From contig CALXET010000006.1 in NCBI GenBank assembly GCA_944387405.1, forward strand, positions 1-64,000: a DNA stretch of 64,000 bases, given 5' to 3'. Position numbers and translations under genes: made by a program. Shown piece after piece: positions 1 to 9,170 of the stretch; the stretch's first letter is position 1, and each line of letters starts with the position of its first letter. The notes beneath the pieces are model-generated. The model saw only the letters and a program-made list of their open reading frames with translations, had not been told where the DNA came from and ran no database searches. This DNA is from an uncultured Clostridia bacterium (GTDB taxonomy: Bacteria > Bacillota > Clostridia > TANB77 > CAG-508).

Positions 1-405
1 TAAGTTCTCTGAAAGATAAAGAGTATATAAAAGTAAAATTAAAATATAAAACAGACAGTAAAGAAATAGAACAAAGAAAAATTACACCTATTGTTGAAAA
101 TATTAATAGGTATAATTCAAAAAGCCAAGAGAGTATTGAAACAAATAACTATTTAGATAGTCAAAAACAACAATAATAAAAGCAAAATTAAAAGTTTAGA
201 AAAAGAGAATAGTCATTTGAATAAGATAATAGATAAATTTTATGAAGTGATAGAAAAAATTATAAAATGGATTTGTAAAAAATTTGATATTGCTGAAGAA
301 GGTAATTTAGTTAGAGATTTTCAAAAGGAAACAAATACTTTTATAGATCCAGAAAAACAAATTAAACACGAAGATAGAGAAAAAGATTGGAATTTAGAAA
401 GGTGA
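1..405 (+). pseudogene. C-terminal part of a MobV/Pre-type relaxase, frame-shifted, 5' end outside window
   Basis: From base 3 an open frame runs to a TAA at 174-176. The adjoining frame stays open after a stop at 154-156 and ends at 405 with a basic, helical tail containing the motifs KIIDKFYEVIEKIIKWICKK and TNTFIDPEKQ, and ending WNLER. This tail resembles the C-terminus of MobV/Pre plasmid-mobilization relaxases as I recall them; the catalytic N-terminus is not in the window. The two parts read as one protein only if the frame changes by +1 at about 155-176. There is no CGG codon here, so this lesion is unlike the six CGG sites. The second part has no convincing ribosome binding site (its first start codon is a TTG at 217), so a separate gene is less likely. 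Confidence 0.55.
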
Positions 406-486
406 ATTTTAAAAATTGAATATTTTGTGATTTTATGATATAAATAAATTGAAATATTGTATCACAAAAAAGTGGAGGAACTAAAG

Positions 487-951
487 ATGGAAGATAACTA
501 TCCAAAAGCATACAAAGAAGTAGTTGAAATATTAAAATATGTACCTCAAGAAAGTGTTAATAAAATACCAAAGACAATGATAGAAACTTTTAAAACAAAA
601 ATGGATAATAATTATGATTTTACAATTGATATAAATAAAAAAGTTGAAGAACTAAACTTATTAGACGAAACAAGAGCAATTTTAGCAAATATATTTAGAG
701 ATTATTGGGCTACACCTTATCAGAAAGAGAGAATTGAAGCAAAAGAAAATTATGACAGACAAAAAAATGAAGAAGAAAAGAAAGCAAAATATAATTCTGA
801 TATTTTTAACAGAAGAAACGTTGAGAATGCTTATAGTAAAGAAAAGCAGGAACAAGAAACCAATAATTTGCCTATTGAAGTAAAAAAAGAGAGATTTTAC
901 CAGAAAATAATAAAATTTCTTCAAAAAATATTTCATGTGGGAGGAGAATAA
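487..951 (+). CDS. Conserved hypothetical mobile-element protein
   Basis: A 154-residue, charged, soluble protein. The start is the ATG at 487, placed 7 bases after GTGGAGGA; a TTG at 457 in the same frame has no such site. The N-terminal half (KYVPQESVNKIPKTMIETFK, then an ELNLLDETRAIL helix and FRDYWATPYQK) looks like a compact conserved helical domain. The C-terminal half is Lys/Glu-rich and probably extended, ending in a short amphipathic helix. I recall similar small proteins in clostridial integrative elements but know no function. It lies between the relaxase tail and a 40-codon ORF, likely in one transcript. Confidence 0.75.
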   Translation: MEDNYPKAYKEVVEILKYVPQESVNKIPKTMIETFKTKMDNNYDFTIDINKKVEELNLLDETRAILANIFRDYWATPYQKERIEAKENYDRQKNEEEKKAKYNSDIFNRRNVENAYSKEKQEQETNNLPIEVKKERFYQKIIKFLQKIFHVGGE

Positions 952-955
952 TAAT

Positions 956-1078
956 ATGGAAGAAAATAAAGATAAAAAAGAATATAAAATACTTAAAGAA
1001 CTTAATGAAAGGCTTACAAATTTTAATGCTGATGACAAAAAGAATATAAAAGAAAAAGATGATGAAGAAGAAAGATAA
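956..1078 (+). CDS. Small charged protein of 40 residues
   Basis: ATG at 956 follows a GGGAGGAG site that overlaps the end of the previous gene, with stop TAA at 1076-1078. The product is 40 residues, almost all charged or helical (it starts MEENKDKKEYKILKELNERL and ends DDEEER), with no Cys and no membrane segment. Its close spacing, 4 bases after the previous stop and 21 before the next start, suggests co-translation. Function unknown; a small cargo or assembly peptide of the mobile element is possible. Coding status rests on the ribosome binding site and position only. Confidence 0.5.
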   Translation: MEENKDKKEYKILKELNERLTNFNADDKKNIKEKDDEEER

Positions 1079-1099
1079 ATAATATAATAGGAGTAAAAA

Positions 1100-4000
1100 A
1101 TGACAAAAGAGCAAATTAAGTTTTTTATTGATAATGAAGAAACAATATTTGATGAAATAGACCAAAGATTGGAAAGCTTAGGACGAGAAATCGAGTTACC
1201 AGATGATATTTCTGCAGAAAATATTAGAGATGTTTATGATGAATATTATAAACATTGTTCTGATATTTTTAATAAATATAACTTAAATTATGATGCTTTT
1301 AAAACAATACTTTCAATTTCTGAAGAAGATAAATCATTTAGAGAACAAATTTTAGGTAAAGATGAAGCTAATCAATTAATAAAAGATGTTGTTGATATAT
1401 ATGGTGACGAAGCCTATGATATATTGGGGTGTAATTCTTATAGATTTGAGATGTCCAACATAGATGGAATACTATCAGGAGAAAACAATCAAAAGTATAA
1501 AGAATTTTATATAAAAGTACTAGATAAAAAATGTGAACAAGCATTTAATCTTGAGGAACTTTCTGATATTCTTTTAAGCACAAAACCAGAGTATATTAAT
1601 CAAGATTTAATTGAAGCCTTTTTAAAAAATCCTAAAAAAGTAATTTCTGATTCAGCTATAAGAGATTTTATTGATACTGCTCCAGCTAAAATTATAAATG
1701 GAAATACAATAAAAGCATTAGTAAATAGAATAGATCATATTATGGATATATCAATATTAAGACGAATTTCACCTGAGCTATATGATGAAAAATTTTCAAG
1801 AAGTCTATTAGAAAAAGTGGATGATTCTTTTTCTGAAGTATTCAGTTTAATTCCTGAACAAGTCAAAAATAAAGATATGTGGGAATTTGCTATATCTAAG
1901 TATAATGGGATTGTGTTTTCTTTACCTGAACAAAAAATAGATAAAGATATGACGGATGAGGAATATAGTAAGTGGTGTGATAAATTAGTCATAGGTGTAA
2001 TAAAAAATCATCCTGATGCTATTCAAAGCATTTTTAACGATTTAAAAGATTATCAAAAAACAACCGATGTTTGTATTGAAGGTGCAAGATTATTACAAGC
2101 AGAAGGGTATGATGTTGAAAACTTTTTAAAGGAGATTCCTGAAACAAGTCGTAATAGACAAATTTATGAAATATTATTGCAAAAATCGGAAAGTATCATA
2201 AGAGAAATTCCAAATGAAAATTTTGAAAAAGGATTATCACAAGAAGAATATGCAACTTGGGTTGATAATATAATAACTCTGAAAATATCTCAAATGAAAA
2301 ATATAGACAGATTGGCTTATAATATACCTAGAGAGAAAATGACAGAAAAAGTTTGGAACGCATTAATTGATAGATGTAATGAAATAAACGGAGATAAAAG
2401 TATGTTTGGATTATCATCAGTTCCAATCCAAAACATAACTATCGAGATGTGCAAAAGAGCATTAGAAGATATAAGTCATTTTCAACTTTCATATGTTCCA
2501 TCAATAGACAGAAAAATTGATAAAATATCTAATGATGTAGAAAGAGAAGAATACAAAAAATGGATTACACGTTTTTCTGAAAAAGAAAAGCAATCATATA
2601 GAAAATGGTATGAGGGAAAAGTAATAAAACTGATAGAAACAGTTGACGGTGGGAATATATTTACAGAAAGATTTGAATTTGATAGAGATTGGAAAATGTG
2701 TATCCCAACTGAAGCTATAACTGTAAATATGATAAATACATATTTACAAAAAGTAGGTCCTAATGGAATAGAAAATATTCCAATTCCAAGTGAGCTTACG
2801 AGTTATAATAAGCAATATGAAGAGATTGTTTTATCTGCAATTGATATGCTAGGAGAAGAAAGATACCGATTTATAATTGGAGATAGTGATATTTTAAGTA
2901 AAATTCCTGAAGAATATAGAACAGATAAAGTTATTTTGGAAGCAATAAAAAAACATCCTAAATATTTAGATTATGCAGATATAGATAAAGAAAACTTTGA
3001 AGAACTTTTGCAGATTGGTTACAAAAATAAATTAGAGAGCATTGGAAGAACAACATTATCCAAAAAAGAAATTGAATTGATGAAAAAATTTGCTAGAAAC
3101 AACTCAAGTTTATTTTCGACTCTTAATTTAGACATTTTAACCCCTGAAATAATCAGTAGCATTGGTGAAAATAATTTAGAAAGAATAGTAAGGTACGAAA
3201 ATGTTCAAGGTTCAATAATTGAACTAGCAAAAGATAAGGATGCATTAATTTCATTTGGATTTGTATTAGAAAATATAAAACAAAATAATTTATTTATAGC
3301 ACCTTTAATAGAACAACTAAGTGCAACTATTAGAAGAGACGAAAACCATATATATAATCCAGAAACAAAAAGATATGAAGTGAAACCTAATGATTTTCTT
3401 AAATTAGCATCTAGCAGAATACAAGATGCTTCAAATCCTTTATCAGAAGAAGAAAAAACGATCATTTCTTACTTAGTATTAAATCCACAAGAAGCAAATA
3501 CAATAAAAAACTATGATGAAATATTAAATTTTGTATCAAATAAAAATGCTGAATTGGACGAAAATATAAATTCCCAGAATGTTACCTTGATAGATGCTAA
3601 AAATACTTACCTTGAAAGAATTGTTGGAATAGATTATGAAAGTGCAATAGATTTAATAAAAAAATATGGTAATGATCCAGAACAATTATTATCAAAATAT
3701 GAAGGAAAAGAACTAGAAACTTATAAAGAAAAATCAGAAAAAGAGTCTTTAGAAATTATTATAAAATTAAAATCTTTAGTTGAAGAAAATGATTTAGGCA
3801 AAATTAGACAAGCATACCAAGAAGGCATTGAAAAGGAAGATAAAACAAAATCATTTGAAAGGTATAAACAATCTATAATTCTAGAGGGCTCTTTAAGAAG
3901 AGCTTACGGTAGAGATATGACGCAAACTTTAAGTGAGAATAATAAAGAAAATAATACAGAATCTATTGAACACACAGAAGATGGACAAGAATATGTAGTA

Positions 4001-6055
4001 AGAAAATTGAATGGACCGTTTAATCGAATGATTAGTGTTATGAATGCTTATAGAAAAAGTGAAGCTGAAGGTGATATGTATGATAGATGGAACACATCTA
4101 CAATGGCAAATAATCATGCTTTATGCTATAGTTTAATTGATGCAAGTAATCCGGGAACAGCACTGTTTAAAAATGCAAAAGGAGTTATTATATCTATAAG
4201 TGGTTTTGATGCAGAAGCAGTAACTGCTACTGCTCCATATGATTTATGCTCTGATTCAAGAACAAATACTACAGTAACATATAGACAGCAAAGATTTTAT
4301 ACTGCCAAAAATTTACCTGACCAAACTAGAGGTATGTATTCAGAGGTTGATATAGAAATACAAGATGTTTCAAATGGTACAACGGAATACAAAAAAATGC
4401 AACCAACAAGTATAATTTGTTTTGAAAAAATTGATGAAGATAGCATAAAAGCAAGTATTGAGCTAAGTAAAAAACTTGGAAGGACTATCCCTATTGAGTT
4501 AATAGATAGGAGAGAACTGGCAAGTCAAGTAAGAACTGAAATAAATAGTTTATTTGAACAATTTAAAAGTGGAGAAAAGTTGCAACCAGAATTAGTACAA
4601 CAGATAATAACAAAATTTAATAATGTGAGAAATGCTCACATGAATTCTAGTTTAACAGATGAACTATTGGGAGAAAAAAATGAGAATTCAGAAGCTATGT
4701 TTAATAAATCACACTTAAATGAAATACTTTCAGAATGTATAGAAGTTACTAAACAAAGAATAGAAAAAGGTCAAGTTACAGAAGGACTAGAAACAGTAGA
4801 ACAAATCAAACAATTCATAAAAGATGAACGAGAAAAGAATGTGTTAATGCCAACAATGTATGAAAGACAAATTATGGCTGGAATTGATGTAGATATAGAC
4901 TATCGTTTAGATGAAATTCAAAGAACATATGGTAAGCAAGAAATAACATCAGACGCAAGAAATGAAAGTCTTGAAATATTACAGAATAATCAAGAATTAA
5001 GTTCACCAACTTTTGAAATAATGTATGAAAAAGTTACAAGCTGGCCTGAACAATTATCATTTTCTGAATTTCGTGATAATATAGATATTTCAGAAATAAG
5101 AAGTACTGTTGAAGAAATACATAAGAAAGGTTATTATAGTGAAAATAAATCATATTCAGAAGAACATATAGCAAGAGTTGCAATGTTTGCTAATGCTATT
5201 GCTAATATAGAAGGAATAGATGGTAAGACAAAGAAATTATTAGGAGAAACTGCAAAATATTATTCTGCTGGAAGAGTACTTGATATTGCAGAAGAACACT
5301 ATCAAGAGTATAGTGCTAAAATTGCAGGAGAAGAATTAGCTGGAAAATATTCGCAAACAGATATAGGAATAGTTCAAGCAGCAATCGAGTTACAAAAATT
5401 AAAATATTCTTCTTCGAAAGTAAATGAACAGGAAACAGAAAGAAAGAATAAAATTGATGAATTATGTAACAAATATAATTTGAGTTTAAGTGAAGGAAAA
5501 AGAATTGATGCTATAGAGACATATATTTCGGATGCTGTTAATTTAGATAAAGCTAGGTTTGTAAATAAGGCAAAAAATCCAATAGGAGAACAATTTGATT
5601 TTTATCAGTTAAAAACAAATACAGCAAAAAAACTTATAGAATCTAGTTATTGTATGCAAGATGAATTATCAGTAGAACATTTAAAAGACTTGGGAAAAGT
5701 AGCTCATATAGATTTTAAAAAAGAAAAAGATACAATTATGAAAGAATTTTTTACCCGAGTTATAGCAATGAATGAATCTAGGATGTATGATGAAAGTATT
5801 ATAGACTCTCCAATAGTACAAGAAGAGTATTTTAGGCATAAGTATAGAGAAATTGAAGATCCTGTTAAATTAGGAAGACAGCTAGAAGAAACACAAACTG
5901 AAGCAATTTTTGAAACACCGATATATACAGAACAACAAATAGGTAAAGCAACAATAAATGTTCCGACAGTTAGCAAAGATAATGCAAGAAATAGGGAGAT
6001 TCAAGATGAGAAAGAAATGAGACAAACTGAAAATATTCAGAGTCAACTTGAATAG
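1100..6055 (+). CDS. Giant (1651 aa) element-encoded protein with degenerate HD-like C-terminal domain
   Basis: ATG at 1100 follows AATAGGAG. The first ~930 residues are a long helical array with recurring Ile-Pro-x-x 'IPEEYRTDKVILEAIKKHP'-like units, suggesting a solenoid of the DUF4116 kind. Residues ~970-1115 form a different, more globular domain (…STMANNHALCYSLIDAS… and …MQPTSIICFEKIDEDSIKA…). I recall this pattern from uncharacterized clostridial proteins but know no activity. Residues ~1350-1480 follow the HD-phosphohydrolase pattern (EEHIARVAMFANAIA, then AKYYSAGRV, then HYQEYSAKIAGEEL), but the metal-binding His-Asp pair is Tyr-Ser. The last ~30 residues are disordered. No signal peptide or membrane segment is visible. 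It is the largest cargo of the element; an effector or signalling-like role is only a guess. Confidence 0.7.
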   Translation: MTKEQIKFFIDNEETIFDEIDQRLESLGREIELPDDISAENIRDVYDEYYKHCSDIFNKYNLNYDAFKTILSISEEDKSFREQILGKDEANQLIKDVVDIYGDEAYDILGCNSYRFEMSNIDGILSGENNQKYKEFYIKVLDKKCEQAFNLEELSDILLSTKPEYINQDLIEAFLKNPKKVISDSAIRDFIDTAPAKIINGNTIKALVNRIDHIMDISILRRISPELYDEKFSRSLLEKVDDSFSEVFSLIPEQVKNKDMWEFAISKYNGIVFSLPEQKIDKDMTDEEYSKWCDKLVIGVIKNHPDAIQSIFNDLKDYQKTTDVCIEGARLLQAEGYDVENFLKEIPETSRNRQIYEILLQKSESIIREIPNENFEKGLSQEEYATWVDNIITLKISQMKNIDRLAYNIPREKMTEKVWNALIDRCNEINGDKSMFGLSSVPIQNITIEMCKRALEDISHFQLSYVPSIDRKIDKISNDVEREEYKKWITRFSEKEKQSYRKWYEGKVIKLIETVDGGNIFTERFEFDRDWKMCIPTEAITVNMINTYLQKVGPNGIENIPIPSELTSYNKQYEEIVLSAIDMLGEERYRFIIGDSDILSKIPEEYRTDKVILEAIKKHPKYLDYADIDKENFEELLQIGYKNKLESIGRTTLSKKEIELMKKFARNNSSLFSTLNLDILTPEIISSIGENNLERIVRYENVQGSIIELAKDKDALISFGFVLENIKQNNLFIAPLIEQLSATIRRDENHIYNPETKRYEVKPNDFLKLASSRIQDASNPLSEEEKTIISYLVLNPQEANTIKNYDEILNFVSNKNAELDENINSQNVTLIDAKNTYLERIVGIDYESAIDLIKKYGNDPEQLLSKYEGKELETYKEKSEKESLEIIIKLKSLVEENDLGKIRQAYQEGIEKEDKTKSFERYKQSIILEGSLRRAYGRDMTQTLSENNKENNTESIEHTEDGQEYVVRKLNGPFNRMISVMNAYRKSEAEGDMYDRWNTSTMANNHALCYSLIDASNPGTALFKNAKGVIISISGFDAEAVTATAPYDLCSDSRTNTTVTYRQQRFYTAKNLPDQTRGMYSEVDIEIQDVSNGTTEYKKMQPTSIICFEKIDEDSIKASIELSKKLGRTIPIELIDRRELASQVRTEINSLFEQFKSGEKLQPELVQQIITKFNNVRNAHMNSSLTDELLGEKNENSEAMFNKSHLNEILSECIEVTKQRIEKGQVTEGLETVEQIKQFIKDEREKNVLMPTMYERQIMAGIDVDIDYRLDEIQRTYGKQEITSDARNESLEILQNNQELSSPTFEIMYEKVTSWPEQLSFSEFRDNIDISEIRSTVEEIHKKGYYSENKSYSEEHIARVAMFANAIANIEGIDGKTKKLLGETAKYYSAGRVLDIAEEHYQEYSAKIAGEELAGKYSQTDIGIVQAAIELQKLKYSSSKVNEQETERKNKIDELCNKYNLSLSEGKRIDAIETYISDAVNLDKARFVNKAKNPIGEQFDFYQLKTNTAKKLIESSYCMQDELSVEHLKDLGKVAHIDFKKEKDTIMKEFFTRVIAMNESRMYDESIIDSPIVQEEYFRHKYREIEDPVKLGRQLEETQTEAIFETPIYTEQQIGKATINVPTVSKDNARNREIQDEKEMRQTENIQSQLE

Positions 6056-6102
6056 TAATCAAAGAATAGATAATTATAAAAAATACACAGTTTATTAAAA
6101 GC

Positions 6103-6143
6103 AAAATACCATATGCTATAATATACATAACATATGGTATTTT
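6103..6143. terminator. Bidirectional hairpin terminator
   Basis: A perfect 13-bp inverted repeat (AAAATACCATATG, 6103-6115, with 6131-6143) around a 15-base loop, with A-run and T-run flanks that work in both directions. It lies between the convergent giant gene and the DUF6076 gene. Confidence 0.8.
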
Positions 6144-6172
6144 GTTTTTGATTAATTTCAAAGTTTATATTT

Positions 6173-7454
6173 TTAGTTCCAATATTTGTTGCTTAATTCA
6201 TTTAATTTTGTTTTAAATTCTTGAACTTGTTCATTTGTATAAGTATCCTTTAATTTATGTGCTTTTTTAGACCATTCTTTGAATTTCTTTTCAGAAAATT
6301 CTTTGATATGATTATAATGCAAACTATACATTCTTTTATATTCTCTTTGAAATTCTTTTAGAATTGGACTTTTTTGAACTTTCTCTTTTCGCTTATTTAA
6401 AGCACCAATTTCTCTGCAAGTTTTTCCTGTATCTAAATATAGATTATTACAATACTTTTGGTCATTTCTGCCTTTTTGATTTTTATTTTTACTAGTAGTT
6501 ACAGGTATAAATAATTTGCCACAATTTTCACATTTATTAATTGTAAAATTATTCTGAATTATTTTAAATAATTCAAACCTAATTTGTTCTTCAGAATTAG
6601 CTAATTCATACACTTCTTCAGCCATAATATGCTTTTCTTTTATTAAATTAGCTACATCTTCTACATCTAATCTTTTTTCTTGTAAAGACAATTCTTTATT
6701 GCATATATATTTTGTTTTGAATTTTGTATCTAAAAATAGTGCATGTGCAGGATTAGTATTTACATAGTGTATATCAAAAACTCTTTTGGCTTCATATAAA
6801 TATAATCTTTCATTAGTAGATAAGTTTTTTACAGTAGAATTTTGAGAATATTTGCTAATTAATTCTAATCTTTCTTTTAAATCTGACTTTTTCTCCATAA
6901 AATCTTTTATCAATAGATCTCTGACTGTTTCAAAAAAATCCATATATTTTTCATGTCTTTTCTTAGATACTCTTTCTATTTCCTGAGTAAATTCGTGCAT
7001 TATAAGATTTATGTTATATTCATTTTCTTCCCATTCTTCAAAAAAATCATTTGGAGAGTATTCTGGATTTTCAATAAAGCACCCAATATCAGATTTAAAT
7101 AATAAATCAGACCTAAATACTTTTGTATTATAGGTTTTTACAATTATATCTATTAATAATTGGGTATAGAAGTGTGTATAAGGAGAAAATTCTAAACAAG
7201 CTCTAACTATTTGAAACATTTTAAAGAAACAATCTAATTTCTCATCCATTATATCAGATTCTTTTGCAGTAGAAACGAGTTCTATTAATTGAGAATACAT
7301 ATTTTTTAATCTTTCAAATTCTTTATTATCCATTATAGCAAATTCATATAGTTTATCTCCAATATTGTATTCAAAATCATGAATTGCACCAAAATATTCT
7401 CCGATTATTTTTTATTATAATTTTATTATTATTAATTGCGAAATTAGTTATCAT
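6173..7454 (-). CDS. DUF6076 family protein, read through a +1 shift at a CGG codon
   Basis: The body (386 codons from an ATG at 7333) has a zinc-binding signature, CENCGKLFIP followed by YCNN…TGKTCREIGA, and a Lys/Arg-rich helical tail ending in KYWN; this matches DUF6076 proteins of clostridial elements. The ATG at 7333 lacks a ribosome binding site, and the frame stays open upstream to about 7402. A better start is ATG 7454, preceded by GAAGGAAG at 8 bases. From it, 17 codons lead to CGG (7403-7401), after which this frame ends at TGA 7379-7377. Skipping the C gives GGA and continues GEYFGAIHDFEYNIGDKLYE into the known body, for ~426 residues. The protein may bind nucleic acid through its zinc cluster (inference). 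It is the only CGG-shift gene inside the mobile element. Confidence 0.7.
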
Positions 7455-7876
7455 TACAGCACTTCCTTCATTTTAAAAATAGACTATAACTATTTTGAAT
7501 TTTACTTTAGCTATAGACTTATAAAAATCTATTTACAAGCCGTTTTAAGGCTTTTATAATAAAAACAGATAATAGAAAATAGCAATTTTAGACAACTATT
7601 TTCTATAATAGTATAGCACATTGAAAATTGAATAGCAAACTACAAGTACATATAATGATACTTTTGTCTGGCTAACGTGATGTAAAGGGGCAATTCTCTA
7701 AAAAGAGGAATGAGGGCAAATCTCATATGGGTATTTGATTTACCACTTGTAGTTATTTTAGCTCTAGGAAGCGAAGCAACGTAGAGATAAATTATGCGAA
7801 ACGAAGATGAGCTTTAGTAATAAGGACAAACAAGAAACGAATACAATTGATAGAAAGGTAGGTGAATACTCTGAAA
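7455..7876. other. Long intergenic stretch of the mobile element
   Basis: About 420 bases without a protein gene. 7455-7637 is AT-rich and should hold the promoter for the reverse-strand DUF6076 gene; I see no clean -35/-10 pair. 7638-7754 is a candidate structured RNA listed separately. Just after it, CTCTA (7762-7766) and TAGAG (7782-7786) form a short second hairpin whose loop is unusually GC-rich for this window (AGCGAAGCAACG). The stretch could include an origin of transfer, but no relaxase nick motif was recognised. Confidence 0.4.
7638..7754 (+). ncRNA. Candidate structured RNA closed by a 10-bp stem
   Basis: AACTACAAGT (7638-7647) pairs perfectly with ACTTGTAGTT (7745-7754). Inside, GTAAA (7682-7686) can pair with TTTAC near 7739-7743. 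Two local hairpins follow: ATTCTCT/AGAGGAAT (7693-7710, one bulge) and TGAG/CTCA (7711-7725). Nested closing stems with internal hairpins and a G-rich core (AAAGGGGCAA) fit a folded RNA about 117 bases long. I do not recognise the family. It lies ahead of a small ORF, so it may be a leader element or a free RNA. The strand is assumed from the downstream gene. Confidence 0.4.
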
Positions 7877-8029
7877 ATGACAAAAAAGAATGATAAGGAT
7901 AAGAAGCAAAAAGACAAACTACCATTTGCAGTTTTTATATGTCCAAAATCAAATGTAGGTGATACTCAAGATTATAAACAGGTATTCACCGATATTATAT
8001 CTGATAGAATACAAGAAAAATACAAATAA
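7877..8029 (+). CDS. Small hypothetical protein of 50 residues
   Basis: ATG at 7877 lies 11 bases after AGGTGA (7860-7865); a GTG at 7862 is in frame but overlaps this site. The protein has a very basic N-terminus (MTKKNDKDKKQKDK) and a conserved-looking hydrophobic start to the second half (LPFAVFICPKSNVGDTQDYK), ending KYK. No known family is recognised. It sits between the candidate RNA and the dinD pseudogene and is probably part of the element's cargo. Confidence 0.5.
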   Translation: MTKKNDKDKKQKDKLPFAVFICPKSNVGDTQDYKQVFTDIISDRIQEKYK

Positions 8030-8097
8030 AAAACAAGAACAAATTTTCGCAAATATATTGAAAAATTATTAGAATTATGATATAAATAAAAAGATTC

Positions 8098-8122
8098 AAC
8101 TGTTCGGATTTTTCGAACAGTT
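8098..8122. promoter_or_regulatory. 9-bp palindrome just before dinD
   Basis: AACTGTTCG (8098-8106) and CGAACAGTT (8114-8122) form a perfect inverted repeat around 7 bases, ending right at the ribosome binding site (AAAAAGGAGATG) of the dinD remnant. It may be an operator or a hairpin limiting translation. The half-sites point the opposite way to a Gram-positive LexA box (GAAC…GTTC), so SOS control is not supported. Confidence 0.45.
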
Positions 8123-8141
8123 AAAAAAGGAGATGACATAT

Positions 8142-8986
8142 ATGGCAAATGATTTAGTAAATAAAACAGAGAAAGACTTTGAAAGCATTAAACATATAGA
8201 TGAGAATGGAATAGAATTTTGGTATGCTAGAGAACTAATGACAATGTTGGAATATAGTAAGTGGGGAAATTTGTTAAAGTAATTGACAAAGCAAAAGAAT
8301 CTTGCAAAAACAGTAATATCAATATAATAGACCATTTTGCCGATGTCGGCAAAATGGTAAAAGCAGGAGTTGCAGATAAGAAAATTGACGATTTCAAACT
8401 AACTAGATATGCATGCTATTTAATTGCACAAAATGGAGACAGTAGAAAAAAAGCAATAGCATTAGCACAAACTTATTTTGCAGTACAAACTAGGAAACAA
8501 GAAATAACAAGACAAGAATATGAACAATTAAGTGAAGACGAGAAAAGATTATATACTAGAAGAAATGTAAAAGATAAAAATAAATATTTATTTAATACAG
8601 CAAAATTAGCAGGTGTTAAAAATTACGGAAAATTCAATAATTATGGATATAGAGGATTATATAATGGAGAAACAGCTAAAGACATTGCAAATAGAAAAGG
8701 TATATCAGAAAAAGAAGATATATTAGACTATATGAGCAGTACAGAACTAGCAGCTAATCTATTTAGAATTACACAAACAGATGAGGTTTAAAAAAATAAG
8801 AATATAAATAATGAAGATGATGCTTGTAAAACTCATCATAATGTTGGACAGGCTGTTAGGCAAACTATAAAAAGAATTGGAGGCACTATGCCAGAAGATT
8901 TACCAACACCAAGTAAGAGTGCAAAACAAATTGAAAAAGAAAAACAAAAGGAATTAAAATCAAATGATAAAAAGAAGCTAAAATAA
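8142..8986 (+). pseudogene. dinD: DinD-like (BRO-type) DNA-damage-inducible protein, broken twice
   Basis: ATG 8142 follows AAAAAGGAGATGACAT. The first 46 codons (…[20 protein letters not shown]) match the start of DinD/BRO-like proteins. The frame is lost at the T-run of 8265-8267: one extra T would restore [18 protein letters not shown], and the family match resumes in the next frame ([36 protein letters not shown]). A TAA at 8789-8791 then interrupts the frame, after which the typical DinD end (HHNVGQAVRQTIKRIGGTMP, EDLPTP, then a Lys-rich tail) follows in frame to 8986. Neither lesion involves CGG. The intact protein would be about 280 residues. It is cargo of the element, and the remains suggest loss of function. 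Confidence 0.8.
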
Positions 8987-9003
8987 ATTGTCATATAAAG
9001 ATT

Positions 9004-9028
9004 AGATGGTTAGTATTTCTAACCATCT
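9004..9028. terminator. 10-bp perfect hairpin after dinD
   Basis: AGATGGTTAG (9004-9013) pairs with CTAACCATCT (9019-9028) around a 5-base loop. No T-run follows, so it is a weak terminator by itself; with the longer hairpin at 9052 it may insulate the recombinase gene. Confidence 0.45.
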
Positions 9029-9051
9029 GGTAACAATTTGTAGCCAAATGA

Positions 9052-9099
9052 AAAAAGTTCTAAGATTTCAAGAAATGACTTGAAATTTTGGAACTTTTT
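9052..9099. terminator. 21-bp hairpin terminator upstream of the recombinase gene
   Basis: Bases 9052-9072 and 9079-9099 pair along the whole 21 positions (two G-U pairs as RNA) around a 6-base loop and end in T5. Such a long, clean stem is a strong intrinsic terminator for the dinD transcript. It separates the cargo from the recombinase gene, which therefore probably has its own promoter in 9100-9160. Confidence 0.75.
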
Positions 9100-9170
9100 A
9101 TATATAATAGCGACAATAAAATAATACATAAAACAAAATGTTATTGATACATCATAAATGGAGGTGCAAA

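Noticed and set aside
682-1165. Reverse-strand open frames opposite the small element genes.
   Set aside because: They are Phe/Leu/Ile-rich shadows of Lys/Glu-rich genes, without ribosome binding sites.
8098-8122. LexA (SOS) box before dinD.
   Set aside because: The half-sites are GTTC…GAAC, the reverse order of the Gram-positive LexA site.
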